In this document: positions 34,001-41,909 of the stretch, piece after piece
Layout of the letters: each line of letters begins with the position of its first letter
Numbering within the stretch: position 1 is the stretch's first letter
NCBI GenBank assembly: GCA_030426085.1
Contig: JAUHYW010000065.1
Span: 1-60,996 of the forward strand
Direction: 5' to 3'
Length of the DNA stretch: 60,996 nucleotides
Source of the DNA: a bacterium
Lineage (GTDB): Bacteria; Myxococcota_A; Bradymonadia; UBA7976; UBA1532
The notes under the pieces: model-generated
Told to the model about the DNA's origin: nothing
What the model saw: the letters and a program-made list of their open reading frames with translations, nothing else
Databases searched by the model: none
Translations under genes and position numbers: made by a program

Positions 34001-36154
34001 ATGGCCGCACCGCACCCCCGACCATCGCCCCTCGCCGCGCTGCTCACCGCGCTCCTCGTCGCCTGGGCCGCGCCGGCCGCCGCGCTCGAGTTCCGCGCCG
34101 GCCCCGACGACCCCCAGGCCGTGCTCGAAGGCTTCGAGGTCGACGCCGAGATCGTCGGCCGCTACGTCGCGGTCAGCATCGAGGCCACCATCACCGGCGA
34201 GGCCCTCGCCGCCGGCGAGCTGCGGTTCCCCCTGCCCCCGGGCGCCGCGCTGCACGAGGCGGCGGTGTGGGTGCCCGACGACGAGCGGTGGGCCGTCGCC
34301 GAGACGCTCGGCCGGCGCGAGGGCCGGCGGGTCTTCGACGAGACCCCGGCCGAGGCCCGCACCTCGCCGCTGCTCGTCCAGCAGATCGGGCGCGACTTCT
34401 ACCGGGCCAAGGTGCACGCGCCCGACGAGGCCGACCGGCTGCGGCTGCGGATCCGCTACGCGCACCTCGTCGAGCGCACCGCCGACGGCTGGGCGCTGCG
34501 CTTCGCCCTGGCCAACCCCGACCTGGGCCGCGGCCGCCCGGCGGCCCTCGCGCTGCGGGTGACCGCGCCCGCCGGCTGGCGGATGGTGGGCTGGCGCGGC
34601 CCGGGCGTGGCGGCGGTCGGCGAGACCGGCGGATCGCTGATCGACCCGGCGCACCCGCTCGACGAAGACATCTTCGTCGACCTCGAGCCGATCGAGGCCC
34701 CCGGCCCGGTCGGCGGGCTGACCTACACCCCCGACCCCGCCCCGGCCGACGCGCCCGACGCCGTGCGCGACCGCTTCCAGCCCCACAGCCACCTGCACTA
34801 CGCCCCCGACCTGGACGACCTGCCCATCAGCCCCCGCCGGCTGGTGCTCGTGCTCGACCGCTCGGGCTCGATGGGCGGGGCCAAGATGCGGGAGGCCCGG
34901 CGGGGCGTGGCCCGGGTCATCGAGCGGCTGGGCGACGACGACCAGTTCACCATCGTCGCCTTCGACGACCGGCTCGAGATCTTCACCGACGAGTTGGTCG
35001 GCGTCGACCGGGTGCCCGAGGCGCTGACCTTCCTCGACGGCATCGACTCGGCGGGCGGCACCGACATCCACCAGGCGCTGAGCGCGGCGGCCGACATCGC
35101 CGGCGAGCGGGCCGACCTCGTCCTCATCACCGACGGTCGGCCCACCGCCGGCCAGGACGACCCCGCCGCCGCGCTGCGCGATCTGGAGGTCGCCGCCCGC
35201 GCGCTGCGCATCTTCAGCTTCGGCATCGGGGCCAACCTCGACCAGCACTACCTGACCACCCTCGCCTCGGGGTCGGGCGGCGACGTCGCCTTCGCGCTCG
35301 ACGACGGCGAGATCGCCGGCGACCTGTTCGCCCTCGTCGACCGGGCGGTCGCCGGCGGCGTGCGGGACGCGACCCTCGCCGTGGGGCAGACCGACCGCGA
35401 TCTGGGCCGGGTGCTGCCGGGCGACGAGCTGCTGCTGGGCCTGATCGGAGCCCTGCCCGAGACGCTGCGCCTCACCGGCGAGGCCGACGGCGGCCCGGTC
35501 GAGCGGGTGCAGCCGGTGCCCGCCCTGCCGACCGGCGACGGCCCCCTGCACCGCGCCGCGGCGCCCCTGATGGCCAAGGCCCGGGCCGACCGGCTCGAGC
35601 GGACCATCGACCTCGAGGGCGAGACCGACGAGCGGGTCGCCGAGGCGGTGCGGCTGGCCCGGACCTACGGCATCATCACCCGCTACAGCAGCCACCTCGC
35701 GCTGATCGACGAGGCCGACTACGCGGAGCGGGGCATCGATCGCATCGCCCGCGATCCGGCGGGCATCGCCCTCGGGGTCGTCGACGGGCCGGTGGACGAC
35801 GAGGGCCGCATCGGCGGCGCGGGCACCGGAGGCGGCGGGGACGCCGACGGCGACGGGATCGCCGACGACTGGGACAACGACGCCGCCCCCGCGCCCCCCG
35901 AGCCGGAGCCGGACGTCGAAGACGAAGAGGACAACGCGCCCCCGGGCGAGTGGGCCCCCGGACCGGGCGCCGACGCCGGCGCGCCGGGGGGCGACACGGG
36001 CACCGGCGAGGACGACCCGCTGGTGGTCGTGGGCCCCGACGGCGACGGCGAGGTGCTCGGCTGCGTGGCCCACCCGGGTCACGGCCGGGGGCTGCCCCTG
36101 CTCGGCGGGCTGCTCATCGGGCTGGCGCTGCTCGGGCGCCGTCGGCGGAGCTGA
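34001..36154 (+). CDS. Secreted VIT and VWA domain protein with MYXO-CTERM-like anchor
   Basis: 717 aa with a signal peptide (about 1-28). Residues about 30-165 match a VIT domain (vault/inter-alpha-trypsin inhibitor type), with the typical RREGRRVFDETPAEARTSPLL stretch broken here into RREGRRVFDE and SPLLVQQIG. A VWA domain follows at about 282-455 with the MIDAS DRSGS at 286-290, and GGTDIHQAL and ITDGRP supply the other metal ligands. A later Asp/Gly-rich linker (DADGDGIADDWDND) precedes the MYXO-CTERM-like end (LGCVAHPG, membrane helix, GRRRRS). It probably mediates metal-dependent adhesion at the cell surface. GGAGA precedes ATG 34001. Confidence 0.92.
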   Translation: MAAPHPRPSPLAALLTALLVAWAAPAAALEFRAGPDDPQAVLEGFEVDAEIVGRYVAVSIEATITGEALAAGELRFPLPPGAALHEAAVWVPDDERWAVAETLGRREGRRVFDETPAEARTSPLLVQQIGRDFYRAKVHAPDEADRLRLRIRYAHLVERTADGWALRFALANPDLGRGRPAALALRVTAPAGWRMVGWRGPGVAAVGETGGSLIDPAHPLDEDIFVDLEPIEAPGPVGGLTYTPDPAPADAPDAVRDRFQPHSHLHYAPDLDDLPISPRRLVLVLDRSGSMGGAKMREARRGVARVIERLGDDDQFTIVAFDDRLEIFTDELVGVDRVPEALTFLDGIDSAGGTDIHQALSAAADIAGERADLVLITDGRPTAGQDDPAAALRDLEVAARALRIFSFGIGANLDQHYLTTLASGSGGDVAFALDDGEIAGDLFALVDRAVAGGVRDATLAVGQTDRDLGRVLPGDELLLGLIGALPETLRLTGEADGGPVERVQPVPALPTGDGPLHRAAAPLMAKARADRLERTIDLEGETDERVAEAVRLARTYGIITRYSSHLALIDEADYAERGIDRIARDPAGIALGVVDGPVDDEGRIGGAGTGGGGDADGDGIADDWDNDAAPAPPEPEPDVEDEEDNAPPGEWAPGPGADAGAPGGDTGTGEDDPLVVVGPDGDGEVLGCVAHPGHGRGLPLLGGLLIGLALLGRRRRS

Positions 36155-36168
36155 ACCCGGTCCCGGTG

Positions 36169-36183
36169 CCATCGCTCCGATGG
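36169..36183. terminator. Short hairpin between convergent VWA and Kelch-like genes
   Basis: CCATCG-CTC-CGATGG is a perfect 6-bp stem with a 3-nt loop, midway between stops at 36154 (plus) and 36203 (minus). It lacks a T tract; the terminator role is inferred from position. Confidence 0.4.
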
Positions 36184-36202
36184 GCGCGGTGGCATCCCGG
36201 CG

Positions 36203-37666
36203 TCACTCCCCCAGCCCCACCCGCACGCAGCGGGTCGTGGGCACCCCATCGACCCGCCCCCCGACGAAGATCGCGTCGCCGTCCGGCAGCCGGATCGCCC
36301 GGGGATCGGTCCACTCGCCGCTCAGCGCCAGATCGACCATCAACAGCCCCTTCTGCCCGTCGGCGACGTCCATGACCTCGACCGCGAGCCGGTTCGGATC
36401 CTCAGCCTGCCCGCCGAGGATCACCACCAGCGCCCCTTCACCGATCCGGGCCGCGCCCGGGCGGCTGCGGTGGACCCGCAGCTCGGGCAGCACCCGGGGG
36501 GTGCCCTCGGGCAGCTCGACCCGGCGCAGCCGCCGACCGACGGCCGCCGACGTCGCCGGATCGGCCGGGGGCGTCCCCCCGACGAGCAGGATGCCCGCGG
36601 GGGTCGGCACCACCGGCCCGTCGATATGCTCGAAGCTCCGCTCGAGCGGCACCCAATCGTCGCCATCCCACCGCAGCGGCTGCCCGCCGGCCACCGCCGC
36701 CCTGGCCTGTGAGTCCACCCGCCAACCCCCGAACCGCAACAGGGTGCCGTCGGCCAACGCCAGCAGGTGATGCCCGAACAGCTTCGGATCGCCCCGCTCC
36801 CGACCGCCCCACTGCCCGTTGTCGTCGAACTCCTCCAGCCCGGGCGGCGTCCACCCGTGGCTCTCTTGCAGGTCGCCGGTGTCATCGTGCTCACCTCGCC
36901 TCAGCCCGCCCGAGACATGGATCTCGCCCTCCTCGGCATCCCAGGCGGCGGCGTGCATCGACCGACCGAGGAAGTTGCCGTCGTCGCGCCAGCCGCCCCG
37001 AGGCCGCTCCCAGGTCGTGCGGGGGTCGAAGATGAACGACTCGCTCTGGTTGCCCTCTCCGGGGGCCGGATCCTTGCTGCCGCCGACGAGCAGCGCCCGC
37101 CCGTCGGGCAGCGCGGTCAAGGTGTGCCGGTGCACGCCCTCGTTGTCGCTCGTGAAGTTGCCCGCCCCCTGCCAGCTATCGGCCGCGGGATCGTAGAGGA
37201 AGGTCCCCGGCTCCAGCATCACGCCGCTGGGCTCGCCCCGGGTCCCGCCGGCCACCAGGATCCGGGGCGCGCCGGTCTGGCCATCGACCACCTGCACCAT
37301 CTCGTGCGATGCCCGAGGGGCCGGCAGCGGATCGCACGTCTCGACCCGAAGGCACAGGGCCAGCTCCCCCTCCGTCGGCGTGCCGCCCCCGGGACAGGGC
37401 AGCGCCATGTCGACCATCCGCTGATCGGGCGGGCGCCCGCGGTCCATCGGATCGACGTCGGGCCCCCGATCCACCGGCCCCCGATCGCGGACCGGCCCCA
37501 GCGCATCGGGCCGGATCGGCCCCACGTCGACCGGCGGCTCGCCCCGGCCCATGTCGTCGACGACCGCGCCGTCCTCCGGCTCGATCGCCACCGCGGCGCG
37601 CTCGGGCACCTCGATGCAGCCCAGCAACAGCACCCCGATCAGCGCCCCGTGCCCCGTGCTCCGCAT
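36203..37666 (-). CDS. Kelch-like beta-propeller lipoprotein
   Basis: 487 aa with a lipoprotein signal (MRSTGHGALIGVLLLGC, Cys 17), then an Asp/Pro/Arg/Gly-rich linker to about 100. The rest has repeated four-stranded units typical of Kelch/galactose-oxidase-like propellers (ILVAGGTRG, ALLVGGSKD, IHVSGGL, LLRFGGWR, ILLVGGTPP, VVILGGQA, IFVGGRVDG), about seven blades. No catalytic residues could be assigned. ATG 37666 is preceded by GAGGAG, which overlaps the stop of the upstream jacalin-like gene; a GTG at 37678 with a 4-nt overlap is an alternative. The two genes form a coupled pair. Confidence 0.85.
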   Translation of the reverse strand: MRSTGHGALIGVLLLGCIEVPERAAVAIEPEDGAVVDDMGRGEPPVDVGPIRPDALGPVRDRGPVDRGPDVDPMDRGRPPDQRMVDMALPCPGGGTPTEGELALCLRVETCDPLPAPRASHEMVQVVDGQTGAPRILVAGGTRGEPSGVMLEPGTFLYDPAADSWQGAGNFTSDNEGVHRHTLTALPDGRALLVGGSKDPAPGEGNQSESFIFDPRTTWERPRGGWRDDGNFLGRSMHAAAWDAEEGEIHVSGGLRRGEHDDTGDLQESHGWTPPGLEEFDDNGQWGGRERGDPKLFGHHLLALADGTLLRFGGWRVDSQARAAVAGGQPLRWDGDDWVPLERSFEHIDGPVVPTPAGILLVGGTPPADPATSAAVGRRLRRVELPEGTPRVLPELRVHRSRPGAARIGEGALVVILGGQAEDPNRLAVEVMDVADGQKGLLMVDLALSGEWTDPRAIRLPDGDAIFVGGRVDGVPTTRCVRVGLGE

Positions 37667-37674
37667 ACCGCTCC

Positions 37675-39567
37675 TCACCGGACCTGCGCTCCGATCGCTC
37701 GGCAGATGGGTCCCATCTGATCCAACCGGGCCCCGGCCCGCCCGAAGAGCCCGGCCATCAACTCGTCGTCCCGGCAGCGCTGGGTCGGCCGCTCGCCGCC
37801 GCCGTTGCCCCCGAAGCTGCGGCTGCCGGTGTCCGACCGGGCCAGCCGGGGCGCGCCGGGGTAGCCCACGAACTCCAGCCGGGCGCAGGTGAAGGTCGCC
37901 TGATCGACCCGGGCCCCGCTGCGCACTTGCAGCGCGTGCAAGAAGCTGCCCCCGGGGCAGACGAAGGTCACCTGCCCCCCGCCCCCGCCGCCGGCCGTGC
38001 CGGTGCGGGCCTGCCCGCCGGTGGCCCGGGTGGTGAAGCCGTGGGGCGTCGATCCGCGGTCGACCGACAGCCCCACCTGCTGGCAGATGACCTCCACCTG
38101 ATCGATCTCGGCCCCGGCCCGCACGTCGACCCCGACCGCCGCCTGCCCCGCGCCGCAGGCCAGCCGGAACGCGCCGCCGCCGCCCCCGCCGAACGCGGTC
38201 AGGTTGCGGTCGGCCCCGGTGCGCACCGCGCTGGGGCAGCCATCGTCCACGGTGCCATCGCAGTCATCGTCCCCATCGTCGCAGATCTCGCCCCGCGGGC
38301 CGGGGCTCGGCTGGCACGACAGCCCGCCCTCTTCGCACACCCGCACCCCGGTCGCGCAGCGCCCCGGCTCGCCGGTCTCGCAGGCGACCCCGGCCCCGGG
38401 ATCACCCTCGTCGATGTCGCCGTCGCAGTCCTCGTCGCTGCCGTCGCACGTCTCGGGCAGCGGCTCGAACCGTCGCTCGCAGACGATGGCCCCCGCCTCG
38501 CACGCCGTCGAGCCCGCGCCGCAGCGCCCGGGATCGCCCGTCTGGCACAGCTCGTCGGCCCCCGGCCGGCCCTCGTCGACGCTGCCGTCGCAGTCGTCGT
38601 CCACCGCGTTGCACACCTCGGCCACCTCCGGATCGCCCTCGCAGAAGTACTCGCAGCCGTTGTCCAGCCGCCGGTCGAGGTCGTAGCGATCGGGCAGGCA
38701 CGGCCCCAGCGCGCACTGCCCGCCCTCGCACAGCGCCTCGGCCCCCTCGAAGCGGCACTGCACGTCGCACGCCCCGCAGGTCATGGGATCACCCATCAGG
38801 TCGAAGCCTTCGTCGATGCCACCATCGCAGTCGTCGTCGGCGCCGTTGCAGATCTCGTCGGCCCCCGGCGAGACCGCCTCGTCGTCGGGCGCGCAGTCTT
38901 CGCCGAGGCAGTCCTGCCCCACCCCGTAGCCATCGCCGTCGGGGTCGAAGCACCCGCTGCACACCATCTCGAGCGGGACGCACTGCGGCCGCGCGCCCTC
39001 CTCGCCGAACGAGCACCCGTAGCCCTCGGGGCACGCCCGCAGGTCGCACGCCCGCCCGCAGAAGTCGCCGTCGATCATCGGCACGCACTGGTCGGAGAGG
39101 CCCCCGCAGTCGCTGTCGTCCTCGCACGCCCGACACAAGAATTCAGCCGCTGGGAAGCACAGGAAGGTGCGATCGGGCCCGGCGTTGCTCACCGCCGCGC
39201 AGACGAAGCCCTCGGGGCAGGCGTCGTCGTTGGGGTTGCACGGCCCGGTACACACCCGCCGCCCGTCGCCCGCCGCCTCGATGCACGGCCCGGTGACGCA
39301 GTCGTCGCCGTCGTCGCACGGATCCCCGATGACCCGGATCGGCGCCATGTCGGGCAGCGGCCCGGCGTCGACCGCCGCGTCGATCGGCGGCGGGGCCATG
39401 TCGGCCAGCGGGCGGCAGGCCCCGTCGACGCACCGCTGATCGGCGAGGCAGTCATCGGCCGTCCGGCAGACGTCGCCCGGCGGGGCCTGGCTGTCCGCGC
39501 AGCCCGCCCCGAGGCCGAAGAGCAGGACCCACAACAGTGAAGCGAAGCGGCTCGGACCCGCGCGCAT
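37675..39567 (-). CDS. Lipoprotein with four MopE-type motifs and a C-terminal jacalin-like lectin region
   Basis: 630 aa. The lipoprotein signal ends LGAGC (Cys 23). A Cys-rich region (about 25-200) is followed by four MopE-type metal-binding motifs between about 239 and 445 (NGADDDCDGGIDEG, NAVDDDCDGSVDEG, DGSDEDCDGDIDEG and DDGDDDCDGTVDDG). The C-terminal 175 residues look like a jacalin-type beta-prism: FGGGGGGAFRLACG, VGVDVRAGAEIDQVEV, GGGGGGQVTFVCPGG and ALQVRSGARVDQ. It is likely a surface sugar-binding protein. ATG 39567, after a G-run, begins the signal; the longer open frame upstream is spurious. It precedes and overlaps the Kelch-like gene region. Confidence 0.85.
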   Translation of the reverse strand: MRAGPSRFASLLWVLLFGLGAGCADSQAPPGDVCRTADDCLADQRCVDGACRPLADMAPPPIDAAVDAGPLPDMAPIRVIGDPCDDGDDCVTGPCIEAAGDGRRVCTGPCNPNDDACPEGFVCAAVSNAGPDRTFLCFPAAEFLCRACEDDSDCGGLSDQCVPMIDGDFCGRACDLRACPEGYGCSFGEEGARPQCVPLEMVCSGCFDPDGDGYGVGQDCLGEDCAPDDEAVSPGADEICNGADDDCDGGIDEGFDLMGDPMTCGACDVQCRFEGAEALCEGGQCALGPCLPDRYDLDRRLDNGCEYFCEGDPEVAEVCNAVDDDCDGSVDEGRPGADELCQTGDPGRCGAGSTACEAGAIVCERRFEPLPETCDGSDEDCDGDIDEGDPGAGVACETGEPGRCATGVRVCEEGGLSCQPSPGPRGEICDDGDDDCDGTVDDGCPSAVRTGADRNLTAFGGGGGGAFRLACGAGQAAVGVDVRAGAEIDQVEVICQQVGLSVDRGSTPHGFTTRATGGQARTGTAGGGGGGQVTFVCPGGSFLHALQVRSGARVDQATFTCARLEFVGYPGAPRLARSDTGSRSFGGNGGGERPTQRCRDDELMAGLFGRAGARLDQMGPICRAIGAQVR

Positions 39568-39670
39568 GGCATTCCCCCCGCGTTCTCCAGCCGGCACGAT
39601 ACCGCATGTGGCCCGACCCTTGCGCCGAAGACGGCGATGCCCGACAACCGAACCGACGAAGGGAGGGCCC

Positions 39671-40678
39671 ATGACCTGGTTCGAGGCGCTGATGGGCTTC
39701 GCCGAGCGCGAGGGGATCCACGACCGGATCACGGTCGACGGCGATCGCATGACGAGCGCGGCCAACGGCCGGACCTTCGGCTGCGGGCGGCTCGAGACGC
39801 CGCGCCTCGCCGAGCTGCGAGCCCGACTCGACGCGGCGAAGCTGCCGCCGGGCCGCCCCGCGCTGCGCGAGGCGGTGGGCGACGTGCAGGCGATGCACCT
39901 CGACCCGCAGAACGCGGGGGCGGTCTTCCAGGCGGCCTCGCAGTTCAACCTGCTCGAGATGACCGACTACAGCGTGACCCCCGAGGCCGGCGTCGGGATC
40001 TACGAGCGCGACCGGACCCAGGGCCCGGCCTGCGCCATCGCCTGCGGAGCGGGCACCATCTACCGCAACTACTTCGCCCCGGTGGGCGGCGGCCGCGGCC
40101 AGACCGCCGACCGCCAGATCGACTGCCTGGCCGACGTGGGCGAGGCGCTCGGCAACCGGGGACAGCTCTGGACGATGGCCAACGGCTACGCGCTGCTCTC
40201 GCCCGCCGGCCGGGCGGCCATCACCGACCGGCTCGCCGCGAGCGACGCCGCCGAGCGCGACCGGCTGCGGGGCCTGCTGCGCGTCGGGCTGCACCATGAC
40301 GTCGAGGTCACGCTGAACGGCGCCGGCCACCGGGTGACCCAGATCTATGGCTCGGCGCTGCCGGTGGCCTATGGCAGCGGCCGCCCGGCGCAGTGGGCCC
40401 CCTTCGCCCGGCTGGTCCTCGAGGCGTCCTACGAGGCGACGCTGTACGCCGCGGCGCTCACGGCGGCGCAGAGCGGCAACCCCCGGGTCTTCCTGACCCT
40501 GCTCGGCGGGGGCGTCTTCGGCAACGACCGGGCGTGGATCTTCGACGCGATCACCCGGGCGCTCGACGCCGTGGCCGCCCGGGGCGGCGGCGCGCTGGAC
40601 GTGGCCATCGTCAGCTACGGGCGCTCCGACCCCGCGGTGCGGGCCCTCGCCGAGCGCTGGCAGACGGGGCCGGGCTGA
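39671..40678 (+). CDS. Conserved protein of unknown function
   Basis: 335 aa, soluble, no signal peptide. It has highly regular, conserved-looking motifs: FQAASQFNLLEM, YERDRTQGPACAIACGAGT, YRNYFAP, GQTADRQIDCLADVGEALGN, and near the C-terminus LTLLGGGVFGNDRAWI. The glycine-rich final motif is reminiscent of macrodomain ADP-ribose loops, but I could not confirm the fold. I recall this as a widespread uncharacterised family; no function is claimed. GGGAGG at 39661-39666 supports ATG 39671. It is divergent from the jacalin-like gene and 65 bp upstream of the HupE-like permease. Confidence 0.75.
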   Translation: MTWFEALMGFAEREGIHDRITVDGDRMTSAANGRTFGCGRLETPRLAELRARLDAAKLPPGRPALREAVGDVQAMHLDPQNAGAVFQAASQFNLLEMTDYSVTPEAGVGIYERDRTQGPACAIACGAGTIYRNYFAPVGGGRGQTADRQIDCLADVGEALGNRGQLWTMANGYALLSPAGRAAITDRLAASDAAERDRLRGLLRVGLHHDVEVTLNGAGHRVTQIYGSALPVAYGSGRPAQWAPFARLVLEASYEATLYAAALTAAQSGNPRVFLTLLGGGVFGNDRAWIFDAITRALDAVAARGGGALDVAIVSYGRSDPAVRALAERWQTGPG

Positions 40679-40742
40679 TCGCGTCGGCGTGCGCCGCCGC
40701 CCGATTCGGGATACCGTGCCGGCGTTCCACCCGGAGGACGCC

Positions 40743-41807
40743 ATGCCCACCCGCCTCGCGCTCTGCGCCCTCGCTGCGCTGATCGTCGCCGCCCTGCGCC
40801 CGACGCCCGCCACGGCCCACGACGCCGGCGAGGCCCGGCTCGACGTCCGGGTGACCGCCGACGGGGTGCGGGCCGAAGTTCTGCTGGCCCGGGTCGACGC
40901 GCTCGACCTGCTCGGGCTGGACGAAGACGCCGCCATCGAGGACGACGCGCTGTACCGGGCCATCGCCCGGGCGCTGCCCGAGTGGCTGGCGTTCGAGGGC
41001 GGCTGCCGCTGGGCCGAGACCGCCGTCGAGCCGCGGGGCCTGCGGGGCATCGCCGTCGTGGCGTCGGCCCCCTGCCCCGACGCCACCGCCCTCGACTGGA
41101 AGGCCGCCCGCCACCCCCGGCTGAAGCTGCGGGCCATCGGATCCCTGACCCTCGGCGACGCCAGCGCCCCGTTCACCCTGGGCCGGGCCGACCCGCCGCT
41201 GGCGCTCGCGGGGGGCGACGCCTCGTTCGGCGCCTTCCTGCTGTCGGGCGTCGAGCACATCCTGATCGGCTGGGATCACCTGGCCTTCCTGCTGGCGATC
41301 CTGATCGGCTGCGGCACCCTGCGCCGGGTCGTGGCCGTCGTGACCGCCTTCACCGTGGCCCACAGCATCACCCTGGCGCTGGGCGCGACCGGGGTGCTGG
41401 TGCTGCCATCGGGCCCGGTCGAGGCGCTGATCGCGGCCTCGATCGCGGTGGCCGCGGCGGTGGGCCTCGCCCGGTGGCGGGCCGGTACGCTGGATCACCC
41501 CGGCGGCGACGGCCCTCGGGGATCGGCGGCGGCCGCGATCGCCATCTGCTTCGGCTTCGGGCTGGTGCACGGCCTGGGCTTCGCCGGCCTGCTCGCCGAG
41601 ATGCTGCCCCCCGACGGGGCGGTGCTGGCGCCGCTCGTCGCCTTCAATCTGGGGGTCGAGATCGGCCAGATCGCCGTCGTGGGCGTACTGTTTCCAGTGC
41701 TCGCGTTCGCGGGGCGCCACCCGATCGCCCGCCGCAGCCTGCCGATCATGCTCACCGGGCTGGTCGGCCTGGGCCTCGTGGTGACCGGGATGCGGATGTT
41801 CGGATGA
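40743..41807 (+). CDS. HupE/UreJ-family membrane protein
   Basis: 354 aa with a signal peptide (to about residue 25), a periplasmic domain of about 130 residues, and six or so membrane helices. The HupE/UreJ signature is clear: GVEHILIGWDHLAFLLAILIG, then VAHSITLALGATG, FGFGLVHGLGFAGLL, and a final NLGVEIGQIAVV. Members are thought to be nickel or cobalt permeases or to support metalloenzyme maturation, but many have no proven substrate. CGGAGG precedes ATG 40743. The next genes are Cys-rich and DUF4331 lipoproteins; HupE/UreJ-like, DUF4331 and TPR genes are often near each other in other bacteria, as far as I recall. Confidence 0.9.
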   Translation: MPTRLALCALAALIVAALRPTPATAHDAGEARLDVRVTADGVRAEVLLARVDALDLLGLDEDAAIEDDALYRAIARALPEWLAFEGGCRWAETAVEPRGLRGIAVVASAPCPDATALDWKAARHPRLKLRAIGSLTLGDASAPFTLGRADPPLALAGGDASFGAFLLSGVEHILIGWDHLAFLLAILIGCGTLRRVVAVVTAFTVAHSITLALGATGVLVLPSGPVEALIAASIAVAAAVGLARWRAGTLDHPGGDGPRGSAAAAIAICFGFGLVHGLGFAGLLAEMLPPDGAVLAPLVAFNLGVEIGQIAVVGVLFPVLAFAGRHPIARRSLPIMLTGLVGLGLVVTGMRMFG

Positions 41808-41909
41808 TGCGGCGTCATCAGAAGCCATCCGACAGTCGTCACTGATTGTCGCCTTGATCGCGGGCCGGGAATGCAGTGTGCTACGGAGACTACCCGGGGG
41901 GAGACCGAG

